DNA of 46,066 nt from Heyndrickxia acidiproducens DSM 23148 (GTDB taxonomy: Bacteria; Bacillota; Bacilli; Bacillales; Bacillaceae_C): positions 1-46,066 of the forward strand of contig NZ_KB894001.1 of assembly GCF_000374345.1 (NCBI RefSeq). Direction: 5' to 3'. The position numbers and the translations under genes are program-made. This document shows positions 23,595 to 32,531 of this stretch, in pieces. The first letter of the stretch is position 1. Every line of letters starts with the position of its first letter. The notes beneath the pieces are model-generated. The model was not told the origin of the DNA. It saw only the letters and a list, made by a program, of their open reading frames with translations, and made no database searches.

Positions 23595-26009
23595 ATGAGT
23601 TTTCAACATCGGAAAATCGAGAAAAAATGGCAAAAGTATTGGGAAGAAAATAAAACCTTTCATGCAACGGAAGATTATGGTAAACCGAAATTTTATGCGC
23701 TTGATATGTTCCCTTATCCTTCTGGAGTCGGCCTGCACGTTGGCCACCCGGAAGGTTATACGGCGACCGATATTTTAGCGCGGACAAAGCGGATGCAGGG
23801 GTATAATGTGCTGCATCCAATGGGCTGGGATGCATTCGGCCTTCCTGCAGAGCAGTACGCGCTTGATACCGGAAATGACCCGGCCATTTTCACGGAACAG
23901 AACATCAATACATTCCGCCGCCAAATCAAGTCGCTTGGCTTTTCCTATGATTGGGATCGTGAAATTAATACGACAGACCCGGGATATTACAAATGGACGC
24001 AGTGGATTTTCCTGCAACTATGGAAAAAGGGCCTTGCTTATGTTGACGAAGTGCCGGTCAACTGGTGCCCGGCGCTTGGAACCGTGCTTGCCAACGAGGA
24101 AGTTATTGACGGCAAAAGCGAACGCGGCGGCCATCCGGTCATCCGCAAACCCATGCGGCAGTGGATGCTGAAAATCACTGCCTATGCCGACCGCCTTCTG
24201 GAAGATTTGGAAGAACTCGACTGGCCGGAAAGCATTAAAGACATGCAGCGCAATTGGATTGGCCGGTCGGAAGGGGCTGAAGTGACGTTCAACATTGACG
24301 GCAGTGATGAAACGTTTACGGTTTTCACGACCCGCCCGGATACGCTGTTCGGGGCTACTTATGCGGTGCTTGCGCCGGAACATCCTCTGGTTGACCAAAT
24401 CAAAACAGCGGAACAGGCGGATGCGATTGCTGCGTATCTGCAACAAGTCCAGTCGAAGAGCGACCTGGAACGTACGGATTTGGCAAAAGAAAAAACCGGC
24501 GTCTTCACCGGCGCATATGCAGTCAATCCCGTTAATGGCGAAAAAATGCCGATCTGGATTGCCGACTATGTATTAATGAGTTACGGGACGGGCGCGATCA
24601 TGGCAGTGCCGGCCCATGATGAACGCGACTATGAATTTGCGCGCAAATTCCAGCTGCCGATAAAAGAAGTCGTTGCCGGCGGAAATATTGAAAAAGAAGC
24701 GTACACCGGTGACGGCGAACATGTCAACTCGGAATTTTTAAACGGGCTTGATAAACAAACGGCGATTTCACGCATGATTGAATGGCTCGAGGAAAAAGGC
24801 ACAGGGCAGAAGAAAGTCACTTATCGCCTGCGCGACTGGGTGTTCAGCCGCCAGCGCTACTGGGGTGAACCGATTCCAATTATCCATTGGGAAGATGGCA
24901 CATATACAGCTGTGCCGGAAAGTGAACTGCCGCTGATGCTGCCGAAAACGACGGAAATCAAACCGTCCGGAACAGGCGAATCGCCGCTTGCCAATATTGA
25001 TGACTGGGTGAATGTGACGGATCCCGAAACAGGCAAAAAAGGCCGCCGCGAAACGAATACGATGCCGCAATGGGCAGGCAGCAGCTGGTACTTCCTGCGC
25101 TATGTTGATCCACATAACACAGAAGCGCTTGCCGATCCGGAAAAACTGAAACACTGGCTGCCGGTCGATGTGTATATCGGCGGCGTCGAGCATGCCGTGC
25201 TTCACTTGCTATACGCTCGTTTCTGGCATAAGTTTCTATACGATATCGGGGTTGTGCCGACGAAAGAACCGTTCCAAAAACTGTTCAACCAAGGCATGAT
25301 TCTCGGTGATAACAATGAAAAAATGAGCAAATCGAAAGGCAATGTTGTGAACCCGGATGAAATTGTCGAAACGCACGGGGCGGACACACTGCGGCTGTAT
25401 GAAATGTTCATGGGCCCGCTGGATGCATCGATTGCATGGTCGACAAACGGCCTTGACGGCTCAAGGCGGTTCCTTGACCGGATCTGGCGCTTGTTTGTGA
25501 AGGAAGACGGCAGCCTGTCGGAAAAAATTCAGGGGAAAGCAAACCCGGCGCTTGAAAAAACGTATCATATGACCGTCAAAAAGGTAACGGAAGATATTGA
25601 TGCCCTGCACTTTAATACCGCCATCTCACAGTTGATGGTGTTTATCAATGACTCGTATAAGGCGGACTTTATCCCGAAAGCTTATGCGGAAGGTTTTGTC
25701 AAAATGCTTGCGCCGTTTTGCCCGCATATTGCCGAAGAACTTTGGGAAAAACTCGGGCATACAGGCACGATTTCATACGAAGCGTGGCCGGTATTTGATG
25801 CCTCAAAACTTGTTGACAACGAAGTGGAAATTGTGCTCCAGGTCAACGGCAAAGTGCGCAACAAGGTGAAAATTGACCGCAACACAAGCCGCGAAGAGAT
25901 GGAAAAACTCGCATTTGCTGATGAAAAAATAAAAGAATTTACAGAAGGGAAGACGGTCCGCAAAGTAATCGCCATCCCGGGCAAGCTTGTCAATATCGTG
26001 GCAAACTAA
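23595..26009 (+). CDS. leuS: Leucyl-tRNA synthetase
   Basis: Class Ia aminoacyl-tRNA synthetase charging tRNA-Leu, 804 residues (B. subtilis 804). The HIGH-type motif is in [16 protein letters not shown] (about 40-55). The CP1 editing domain follows, with the [12 protein letters not shown] and [19 protein letters not shown] motifs. The KMSKS loop (EKMSKSKGN) is at about 575-583. The anticodon-binding and C-terminal domains are complete. AAAGGAGGAAG precedes the ATG. Expression is under the leucine T-box; a terminator follows. Confidence 0.99.
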   Translation: MSFQHRKIEKKWQKYWEENKTFHATEDYGKPKFYALDMFPYPSGVGLHVGHPEGYTATDILARTKRMQGYNVLHPMGWDAFGLPAEQYALDTGNDPAIFTEQNINTFRRQIKSLGFSYDWDREINTTDPGYYKWTQWIFLQLWKKGLAYVDEVPVNWCPALGTVLANEEVIDGKSERGGHPVIRKPMRQWMLKITAYADRLLEDLEELDWPESIKDMQRNWIGRSEGAEVTFNIDGSDETFTVFTTRPDTLFGATYAVLAPEHPLVDQIKTAEQADAIAAYLQQVQSKSDLERTDLAKEKTGVFTGAYAVNPVNGEKMPIWIADYVLMSYGTGAIMAVPAHDERDYEFARKFQLPIKEVVAGGNIEKEAYTGDGEHVNSEFLNGLDKQTAISRMIEWLEEKGTGQKKVTYRLRDWVFSRQRYWGEPIPIIHWEDGTYTAVPESELPLMLPKTTEIKPSGTGESPLANIDDWVNVTDPETGKKGRRETNTMPQWAGSSWYFLRYVDPHNTEALADPEKLKHWLPVDVYIGGVEHAVLHLLYARFWHKFLYDIGVVPTKEPFQKLFNQGMILGDNNEKMSKSKGNVVNPDEIVETHGADTLRLYEMFMGPLDASIAWSTNGLDGSRRFLDRIWRLFVKEDGSLSEKIQGKANPALEKTYHMTVKKVTEDIDALHFNTAISQLMVFINDSYKADFIPKAYAEGFVKMLAPFCPHIAEELWEKLGHTGTISYEAWPVFDASKLVDNEVEIVLQVNGKVRNKVKIDRNTSREEMEKLAFADEKIKEFTEGKTVRKVIAIPGKLVNIVAN

Positions 26010-26021
26010 GATTGGAAAGAG

Positions 26022-26056
26022 GCCTCCGCAGCGCTTGTGCTGCGGAGGCTTTATTA
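26022..26056 (+). terminator. Intrinsic terminator after leuS
   Basis: Stem CCTCCGCAGC (26023-26032) / GCTGCGGAGG (26039-26048), 6-nt loop, followed by CTTTATTAATTT. Confidence 0.85.
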
Positions 26057-26134
26057 ATTTAATGGGCTCGATTCAGCATGGGAGGCCTGTTGAGTAAGAC
26101 GGTGAACGTTATTATAAGCGGAGAAGCGGGTTGA

Positions 26135-26790
26135 AATGGCGTTCATAGGGCCGAAAAACTGGAACGAGGCACCCGTTGTCCAATTAGGAGCGGCAATTAG
26201 ACAAAAGGGGAAGGAATGAGGTGACTTTTGTCTAATTAGGAGCGGCAAATAGACAAAAGGGGAAGGAACAAGGTGACTTTTGTCTAATTAGAAACGCCAA
26301 TTAGACAAAAGGGGAAGGAACGAGGTAGCTTTTGTCTAATAAGAAGCGCCAATTAGACAAAAGGGAAAGGAACGAGTAAAAAAAGAGGTTGCGATGGCGT
26401 TCATATCCCGAATGAACGCGATCACGAATGAAAAAGAGGGTTGCGATGGTGTTCATAGAGCCGATGAACGCGATCACGAATGAAAAAGGGGGTTACGATG
26501 GTGTTCATATCCTGAATGAACGCCGTCACGAATGGAAAAGGGGATTACGATGGTGTTCATATCCCGAATGAACGCGATCACGAATGAAAAAGGGGATTAC
26601 GATGGCGTTCATATCCCGGATGAACGCGATCACGAATGAAAAAAGGAATTACGATGGCGTTCATAAGTCCGATGAACGCGATCACGAATGAAAAAAGGGG
26701 TTGCGATGGTGTTCATATCCCGAATGAACGCGATCACGCATGAAAAAGGGGGTTACGATGGTGTTCATAAGTCCGATGAACGCGATCTCA
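26135..26790. repeat. Mosaic of two 52-bp palindromic tandem arrays (A2 and B)
   Basis: Family B units (GATGG(C/T)GTTCAT, 7-nt loop, ATGAACGCGATCACGAATG) start at 26393, 26445, 26497, 26549, 26601, 26653, 26705 and 26757. An isolated B piece lies at 26135. Between them sit four periods of family A (arms AATTAGACAAAAG/CTTTTGTCTAATT, starts 26195, 26247, 26299, 26351). Every step is exactly 52 bp. The A block is bounded on both sides by the same GGAACGAG motif (26161 and 26369, 208 bp apart). Nothing in 26050-26967 reads as a real gene; the apparent 84-codon ORF at 26688 is mostly translated repeat. Confidence 0.92.
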
Positions 26791-26967
26791 ACCAAAAAGG
26801 AAATCATACTGTCTCTCATAGAAAGATGAACGGCAATTTTTCTACTAAAAATCCGGTAAATGGCTTTCTTTTTTCAGCGAAAGGCCACTGGGTAAAAACT
26901 CCTCATAATTTTCTTCCAAAACAGCAAACTAATCCTATCTAACTTTTATCAAAAGGGGAACACTGGC

Positions 26968-27441
26968 ATGATTATTCTATTTCCGGTGCTGGCAGCGATT
27001 GTTTTACTGGTGCTGTGCCTCCCGGTTTACAAGAAAGCAAGGCTGAAAACAATCTGGTTTTTTTTATGGGTGTACTGCTGGAATGTTAACAATATTAGAA
27101 TTTTGGAACTTAATCTGCACTGGCTGCATGACCGCCACACGCCGGTAGGATTTGTTTCACGCCAGCTCGTTATGCTGCTTTTTCCGCTTTGGTTTGTTCT
27201 GTACCTGTATCTGTGGGAAAAAGCAAAAAATATCACGGCCAGGATCGTGGCAGTCATTCTGTATTTGCTGGTATTGCCGGTGTATCTTCATGCTTTATAT
27301 ATGTCAAGGATTATCTATACATCCGACTGGAAATGGTGGTACGGCTTCATCTTCGCAATGATTAGCCTGCTTATTCTGCATGCGGGGAAATTTGTTTATA
27401 CACGGTGGTTGCAAAAGGGGGCATACAAAAATGCTTCCTAA
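26968..27441 (+). CDS. Membrane protein of unknown function (first of a pair)
   Basis: 157 residues with about four or five hydrophobic segments (starting MIILFPVLAAIVLLVLCLPV) and aromatic-rich loops (WFFLWVYCWNVNNIRILELN). AAAGGGGAACACTGGC precedes the ATG. The stop overlaps the start of the next membrane gene by 11 nt, so the two proteins are made together and may interact. The pair resembles small Firmicute membrane protein families often found near sporulation genes (CBO0543-like), but I cannot assign this firmly. No enzymatic motif is seen. Confidence 0.65.
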   Translation: MIILFPVLAAIVLLVLCLPVYKKARLKTIWFFLWVYCWNVNNIRILELNLHWLHDRHTPVGFVSRQLVMLLFPLWFVLYLYLWEKAKNITARIVAVILYLLVLPVYLHALYMSRIIYTSDWKWWYGFIFAMISLLILHAGKFVYTRWLQKGAYKNAS

Positions 27442-27934
27442 ACAATTTGACCAAAACGAGCTATTTGTCCTTGGCGTACTGCTCGTCTTAATTGTTGCCC
27501 TGCACCTGCTGCCCAAGAACGTATCAAGGCTGGCGGGCTTTACCAACGGCATGTTCTTTGCGGCCGTCTCCAACTTTGCAGATGAAATTCTCGGCGTCAT
27601 GTATCCCATTAATTTTTACGATACACTTGACTCCACCAATTATGAACTATTCGATATCATCATGTTTATTTTTGGATATACGTTATACGGCTATGTATTT
27701 ATTTGTCTGCTGAAATTAAGTTTGTCCCACCTGACCACCACATTCCTGAAAGTCCTGTACCTTCTTGCCTGGTCTTGTGCATCAACCGTTTTTGAAGGCA
27801 TTTCCGACTTGTTCGGCGTGTTCCATTATTTAAAAGGCTGGAATCTTTTGCACTCCTTCCTTGCTTACTGTCTCGTTTTTCCGTGTTTTTACTGGATTGC
27901 CCGCTGGATTTTAAAAATGGATGATGATGTTTAG
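27431..27934 (+). CDS. Membrane protein of unknown function (second of a pair)
   Basis: 167 residues from the ATG at 27431 (AAAAGGGGG about 9 nt upstream), with about five hydrophobic segments. It contains the polar patch NFADEILGVMYPINFYD between early helices and ILKMDDDV at the C terminus. Overlaps the previous gene by 11 nt and is followed 49 nt later by cse60. The topology resembles the upstream partner, suggesting a two-component membrane unit. Function unknown; the sporulation gene next door hints at a sporulation or spore-envelope role, by context only. Confidence 0.65.
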   Translation: MLPKQFDQNELFVLGVLLVLIVALHLLPKNVSRLAGFTNGMFFAAVSNFADEILGVMYPINFYDTLDSTNYELFDIIMFIFGYTLYGYVFICLLKLSLSHLTTTFLKVLYLLAWSCASTVFEGISDLFGVFHYLKGWNLLHSFLAYCLVFPCFYWIARWILKMDDDV

Positions 27935-27983
27935 AATGTTCAGAAATCGGACAAGATAGTAAAAAACGAAAGGAAGGATAACT

Positions 27984-28166
27984 GTGGTACAAGTGAAGCT
28001 TTTTGACTGTGAACATGAAAAAGACCTGGAAGAAAGCATGAACCGTTTTTTGCAAAAGATCGGTGAAGACCAGATTATCGATATCAAGTATAATGTCGCT
28101 GCGATGGTGGAGCCGGATGACGAGCAGATTTACTGCTTCTCCGCGATGATCCTCTACAGCAAGTAG
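27984..28166 (+). CDS. cse60: Sporulation protein Cse60
   Basis: 60-residue acidic protein expressed in the mother cell in B. subtilis (sigma-E dependent); biochemical role unknown. The family pattern is clear: VQVKLFDCEHEKDLEESMN at the start and IIDIKYNVAAMVEP, then QIYCFSAMILY, at the end. It starts at GTG 27984, 6-8 nt after AAAGGAAGGAT. It may be cotranscribed with the two upstream membrane genes. Confidence 0.88.
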   Translation: MVQVKLFDCEHEKDLEESMNRFLQKIGEDQIIDIKYNVAAMVEPDDEQIYCFSAMILYSK

Positions 28167-28204
28167 GCGGATAATGGAAAACCAAGCCTTTTCCATTATC
28201 CGCC
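28166..28204. terminator. Hairpin between convergent cse60 and ytfP
   Basis: Perfect 16-bp stem GGCGGATAATGGAAAA / TTTTCCATTATCCGCC, 7-nt loop, starting at the last base of the cse60 stop. No T-run follows on either strand, so it is not a textbook terminator though position suggests that role. Confidence 0.6.
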
Positions 28205-28213
28205 TGGCAGGGG

Positions 28214-29488
28214 CTAATTTTCCAAAGCAAATGCCGCGGCATTCAAACCGGCTAGCCTTCCGGTAACGAGCGCTGCCGTAATATTATAGCCGCCTGTGTA
28301 ACCGTAAATATCCAGCACTTCGCCGCAAAAATATAAACCGGGCATCGGCTTTGACGCCATCGTTTTTGGTTCAATTTCCTTGATCGAAACACCGCCGCCC
28401 GTGACGAACGCTTTTTCAAGCGGGAGTGTCCCGTTTACCTGGAATTGAAAATGTTTGATGTGCCCGGCAAGCATGCGCAGCTTTTCATGGGGAACATTTG
28501 AGCAGGGCGTATGTCCGTCTATGCCGCTTCTTTCTAAAAGAAATAATAAGTATCTTTCCGGCAAGAGGCCTTTTAGATTGTTTTTTACTGTTTTTTTCGG
28601 ATCTGTTTTAATTTGCCGGCTGAGCTCCTGAAAAACCTGCTCCTCATTTTTATCCGGAATGGCATCAATGGCCATCACCACATTTCTGAGTTTCCACTTT
28701 TTCATCGCTTTGACGACGAATTGGCTGCAGCGCAATACGGCCGGGCCGCTGACGCCGAAATGGGTGAATAGCATGTCCATTTGGTGGGTAATCAGCGGTT
28801 TTCCTTTTGGAGTGAGAACGCTGACGCCGACATTTCGGAGCGCGAGGCCCTGCAGTGTTTTCCCGCGGATAAAGGCTTCATCGGAAGTGACCGGCACTTC
28901 GGTGGGAAACAACTCGGAAATCGTATGCCCGGCCTGCTCCGCCCACGGGTAGCCGTCCCCGGTTGAACCGGTTTGCGGGACGGACTTGCCGCCGACAGCG
29001 GTAACGACGGCTTTGGCAGCCATTTTCCCCCCGTTCTCCAACACGACGCCGGACGTGCGGTTCCCATCAAATATAATTTGCCGGACAGGGCAATTGGTCA
29101 ATACCTTAACGTTCAATGCTTCAAGCCTGTCCAGCAAAGCATCGACAACCGACTGTGCCCGGTTGGAAGCCGGGAACATCCGCCCATGGTCCTCTTCTTT
29201 TAATGCAACCCCGAGCTTTTCAAAAAACGCAATAATATCTTCATTGTTGAAAATCGAAAAAGCGCTGTATAGAAAACGCCCGTTGCCCGGAATATTTTTA
29301 ACAATTTCATCGATGGGCAGGCGGTTCGTCACATTACAGCGGCCGCCGCCGGAAATGGCGAGTTTTCTGCCCAATTTATTGCCTTTATCTACAAGCAGCA
29401 CGCGGCTGTTTGTTTCGCCGGCAGCAATCGCGGCCATTAATCCGGAAGGGCCGCCGCCAATGACGATGACATCATAATCATTCTGCAT
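28214..29488 (-). CDS. ytfP: HI0933-family FAD-dependent oxidoreductase YtfP
   Basis: Flavoprotein of the HI0933/YhiN family, function not settled. The ATG at 29488, 8 nt after AGAGGT, gives 424 residues (B. subtilis about 420). The dinucleotide-binding motif [14 protein letters not shown] is at residues 6-19. [16 protein letters not shown] (about 40-55) is the family hallmark, and the C-terminal [19 protein letters not shown] binds FAD. The frame remains open to 29551 but without a ribosome site. Convergent with cse60, divergent from murJ. Confidence 0.9.
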   Translation of the reverse strand: MQNDYDVIVIGGGPSGLMAAIAAGETNSRVLLVDKGNKLGRKLAISGGGRCNVTNRLPIDEIVKNIPGNGRFLYSAFSIFNNEDIIAFFEKLGVALKEEDHGRMFPASNRAQSVVDALLDRLEALNVKVLTNCPVRQIIFDGNRTSGVVLENGGKMAAKAVVTAVGGKSVPQTGSTGDGYPWAEQAGHTISELFPTEVPVTSDEAFIRGKTLQGLALRNVGVSVLTPKGKPLITHQMDMLFTHFGVSGPAVLRCSQFVVKAMKKWKLRNVVMAIDAIPDKNEEQVFQELSRQIKTDPKKTVKNNLKGLLPERYLLFLLERSGIDGHTPCSNVPHEKLRMLAGHIKHFQFQVNGTLPLEKAFVTGGGVSIKEIEPKTMASKPMPGLYFCGEVLDIYGYTGGYNITAALVTGRLAGLNAAAFALEN

Positions 29489-29628
29489 AAATTTGACCTC
29501 TTTTTCTTTTTTGTCCACATTATTGTAAAATATAGGGAAGCCCATAAGCAACCTTGATTTTCTTTAAAATAAAGGCCTGGCTGCAAGAAGCAGTGTTGCA
29601 ATCCATATTGAAATGGTTCATAAAAAAA

Positions 29629-29657
29629 TTGTCAAGCCGGGTGGTTCGCGTTACACT
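29629..29657 (+). promoter_or_regulatory. Sigma-A promoter of ytgP/murJ
   Basis: TTGTCA (29629-29634), 17 nt, TACACT (29652-29657), 92 nt before the start codon. Confidence 0.65.
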
Positions 29658-29749
29658 ACATTATAGTGTGTGAATAAATGCCTGTTTTTTTTGGAAAAAC
29701 GGGACGAAGATCAAGTAAGTGAATTTGTTTTCGGTCGGGAAGGGATGCT

Positions 29750-31375
29750 ATGTCTTCAAATTTATTGCGCGGTACATTTATTTTAACGTTGGGAACGATT
29801 ATTTCAAAGGTGCTCGGGCTGTTTTATGTGATCCCGTTTGATGCCATTGTCGGCGGTTCGGGCCCGGAAGCGCTCTATCAGTTCGGGTATGTTCCTTACA
29901 ATATTTTTATCAGTATTTCTACAGCCGGTGTCCCCCTGGCTGTTGCAAAATATGTAGCGAAATACAATGCCCTTGAGGAGTACGCTGTCAGCCGGAAACT
30001 GTTCAGGTCAAGCGTGTACTTAATGCTTGCAACCGGATTTTTGAGTTTTTTGGCGATGTATATTTTTGCGCCTTATTTTACGGAAATGGTGATGGCCGGG
30101 AACGATAATGCCCAGCAATTCTCGAAAGCAGACGTGACAACGGTGATCCGGGCTGTCAGTTTTGCTTTGATTATCATCCCGGTCATGAGCCTGATCCGCG
30201 GGTTTTTCCAGGGACATCAATCAATGGGGCCGTCCGCTGTTTCACAGGTGGTGGAACAGATTGTCCGCATCCTGTTCATGCTGGTTGGCGCCTATATTGT
30301 GCTCCATGTGCTTCACGGCAGTATTGTGACCGCAATCAGTGCAGCAACCTTTGCCGCGTTTGTCGGCGGGATTGCCGGCCTGATCATTCTTATTTGGTAC
30401 TGGAAAAAGCGCAAACCGGGGCTGGATAAGATGCTGGAACAGGACAAGGGCACCATGCAGGTTTCGGTGTGGAGCATGTATAAAGAAATCATTATCTCTG
30501 CCCTGCCGTTCGTTTTTGTCGGCATCGCCAATTCGCTGTATCAAATGGTTGACCAGTTGACGGTGAAACGCGCGATGGAGGCCATTCATATGGGAAAAAT
30601 ATGGGAGACGCAGCTTGGGATATTAAATTTCCAGTCGCATAAGCTGGTGATTATTCCTGTGTCGCTTGCCACGGCTTTTTCGATGACACTGGTGCCGATG
30701 ATTACGGAAGCTTTCTCTAAAGGGCGGCGTGATTTGCTGGTACGTTCTGTTGACCAGACGCTGCAGGTTCTCCTGTTTATTACGATTCCGGCAGCAATGG
30801 GGATGTCGATTTTGGCCAAGCCGATTTTTGCCATCTTTTATAATGTTGATCATGCCGTATCCGTAAGCGTGCTTTCGAACTATGCGCCGGTTGCAATATT
30901 ATTTTCGCTCTATTCCGTTACAGCGGCAATTATGCAGGGGATTAATGAGCAGCGCTGGACAGTATTAAGCTTATTGGTCGGGATTCTCCTGAAGCTGAGC
31001 TTTAACATTCCGCTCATTAAAATATTTGGCATAAACGGCGCGGTTTATGCAACGGCAATCGGCTATACGGCGTCGATATTAATCAGCTTCGTTGTGATTA
31101 AAGTTTTTGCGGATTATCCTTTCCGCATGGTAATCCGGCGTACCCTGCTGATTGTGGTTTTCAATGCGGTCATGCTTGCCGCCGTCTGGGTCGTATACCA
31201 GGCCTTGTCGCTTGTATTAACGCCTTCATCAAGATGGCAGGCTTTCGTCATTCTCGCCATCTGCGCATCCACAGGCGTATTGGTTTATGCTTACCTGGGC
31301 CTGAAATCCAAACTCGCCGATAAACTATTCGGGGTCCGCATCCAGCGCGTAAAAGCGCTCCTCCATATGAGATAA
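29750..31375 (+). CDS. ytgP: Lipid II flippase MurJ-type / polysaccharide exporter YtgP
   Basis: MOP-superfamily membrane protein of 541 residues with about 14 hydrophobic segments. It probably flips undecaprenyl-linked peptidoglycan precursor across the membrane; B. subtilis YtgP (544 residues) can replace E. coli MurJ. Family features: LLRGTFILTLGTIISKVLGL at the N terminus, SLIRGFFQGHQSMGPSAVSQ (about 147-166) and MVDQLTVKRA in the middle. The conserved Arg/Asp positions in the central cavity appear present. GGGAAGGGATGCT precedes the ATG. Confidence 0.92.
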   Translation: MSSNLLRGTFILTLGTIISKVLGLFYVIPFDAIVGGSGPEALYQFGYVPYNIFISISTAGVPLAVAKYVAKYNALEEYAVSRKLFRSSVYLMLATGFLSFLAMYIFAPYFTEMVMAGNDNAQQFSKADVTTVIRAVSFALIIIPVMSLIRGFFQGHQSMGPSAVSQVVEQIVRILFMLVGAYIVLHVLHGSIVTAISAATFAAFVGGIAGLIILIWYWKKRKPGLDKMLEQDKGTMQVSVWSMYKEIIISALPFVFVGIANSLYQMVDQLTVKRAMEAIHMGKIWETQLGILNFQSHKLVIIPVSLATAFSMTLVPMITEAFSKGRRDLLVRSVDQTLQVLLFITIPAAMGMSILAKPIFAIFYNVDHAVSVSVLSNYAPVAILFSLYSVTAAIMQGINEQRWTVLSLLVGILLKLSFNIPLIKIFGINGAVYATAIGYTASILISFVVIKVFADYPFRMVIRRTLLIVVFNAVMLAAVWVVYQALSLVLTPSSRWQAFVILAICASTGVLVYAYLGLKSKLADKLFGVRIQRVKALLHMR

Positions 31376-31386
31376 AGCGAACTTCC

Positions 31387-31417
31387 ATCAGTGGGGGGTT
31401 CTTCATCCCCCGTTGAT
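31387..31417 (+). terminator. Hairpin after ytgP
   Basis: ATCAGTGGGGG / CCCCCGTTGAT (with G-T pairs), 9-nt loop, 11 nt past the stop; no clear T-run, so weak. Confidence 0.45.
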
Positions 31418-31500
31418 TAAAAAATGAACAAAGGTCAAGAACGCAGGCGGTCTGCATGATACGATAGAATGGCAGTGTGCCCGCTGGATGCCGCGGACGA

Positions 31501-31534
31501 AAAAAAGAGAGGTTACTTTAAGCCTCTCTTTTTT
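31501..31534. terminator. Bidirectional intrinsic terminator
   Basis: Perfect 12-bp stem AAAAAAGAGAGG / CCTCTCTTTTTT, 10-nt loop. It serves the minus-strand 60-codon gene and possibly readthrough from ytgP. Confidence 0.88.
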
Positions 31535-31540
31535 ATTACT

Positions 31541-31723
31541 TTAGCAGGGGCCGCCCATGTTTTGCTGCTGCAGGCAATAGCGGATGTAATGTTCCATTTG
31601 GTTCACATGCAAATTTGTTTGGTTCAGCTTTTTTTCAAGCAGATCCAGTTTGCGGTTCATCTCCTGCAGGCTCTGTTCAAAGCCGGCGTGAAAAGGATAG
31701 TGATAAGAATTCTGGCGCTCCAC
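31541..31723 (-). CDS. Small coiled-coil protein with C-terminal Gly-Gly-Pro-Cys
   Basis: Reading from GTG 31723 (GGAG 8 nt upstream) gives 60 residues. There is a Tyr/His-rich N-terminal part (NSYHYPFHAGFEQS), a heptad-like helix (LQEMNRKLDLLEKKLNQTN) and the tail NMGGPC. A longer start at GTG 31732 sits on top of the ribosome site. Composition and the terminal Cys resemble small spore-coat-associated proteins of Bacillus, but I do not recognise a named family. Own terminator at 31501. Confidence 0.6.
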   Translation of the reverse strand: MERQNSYHYPFHAGFEQSLQEMNRKLDLLEKKLNQTNLHVNQMEHYIRYCLQQQNMGGPC

Positions 31724-31951
31724 AGTATACACTCCATTCGTATCTGGATAGAACAGCCTATGTAAAAAACCGCCAGCTTGAATAGGCAGGCGCCAAAGCC
31801 AAGGGGATTATATTTTTTGAGAAAGGATAAAACCGCTGGCAAATACGGAACGGAGCTGCCCGCGCCCTGTCGGAGGAGAACGATAAATGCCAAAAGCGGC
31901 TGAACAAATCCAGTCAGCCGCTATCCAATCGTATACTTCCTAATTTTTTTA

Positions 31952-32173
31952 TTAAGATGACATCTTTACTTTTTTCTCAGTTGTTGTCCAAATACCTCTA
32001 TGTGTGCTTTTGACTAAGTCATTGTATGCCAACACATTCAAATCTCTTTGAATGGTGCGGGGAGTGATGCCGAATTCATCTACCAGTTCCTGGGTCGTCA
32101 CAGTCCCTTTCTCCCTAATAAAAACATAGATTGATTTAATTCGAGTAAGCATGCGATTTGTTGATGGTTTCAA
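31952..32173 (-). CDS. ytzE: DeoR-type HTH regulator YtzE
   Basis: 73-residue DNA-binding protein consisting only of a DeoR-family winged helix: IKSIYVFIREKGTVTTQELVDEF, then GITPRTIQRDLNVLAYNDL as recognition helix and wing (about residues 28-55). It lacks any sugar-phosphate sensor domain, as does B. subtilis YtzE. The start is TTG 32173, 7 nt after GGGAG; the ATG at 32152 is an alternative. Regulon unknown. Confidence 0.82.
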   Translation of the reverse strand: MKPSTNRMLTRIKSIYVFIREKGTVTTQELVDEFGITPRTIQRDLNVLAYNDLVKSTHRGIWTTTEKKVKMSS

Positions 32174-32531
32174 AATACCACTCCCTCATCTTTTTTCCAA
32201 AGACAAAGACGACAAACAGCTTCACATCATTGAATGGAATCAATGGTTCTCGTTTAAACTTTTACAGTATTGACAACTCCTTTTCGTTAAAATCTTTTTC
32301 TAAGATGTCAGACAATTGTATTGTACATCTTTTAGTGGAAATTGACAAATTTTTTTGCTTTTTACAGTTCCACCATATGTTGCGCGTGAAATAGATATGA
32401 CTGCTATTGATTGCGTTTTCCCAATGGCTTTGCTGGTTTTTCGGCGGCCGGGTCCGATATTTATAAATAAAAGAAATAAGTGTAAAATAGAAACCGAATT
32501 TACATACAGATAAAAAGGAGTGAAAAACAGG
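32174..32531. other. Intergenic region ytzE-pepV, no gene seen
   Basis: 358 nt, A/T-rich, with start regions of the divergent ytzE and pepV at its ends. Open frames on the minus strand (for example 32262-32597) run into pepV and lack ribosome sites. A weak TTGACA (32343) has no well-spaced -10. No stable hairpin or repeat noticed. Confidence 0.5.

Noticed and set aside
26135..26790. CRISPR array
   Set aside because: Regular 52-bp spacing suggested CRISPR, but the whole unit is conserved including the 'spacer' part, and no cas genes are near; these are tandem palindromic repeats.
26688..26942. 84-codon ORF starting MKKGVAMVFISRMN in the repeat field
   Set aside because: Its first half is translated family-B repeat and the rest shows no protein-like pattern; no conserved domain and no convincing ribosome site.
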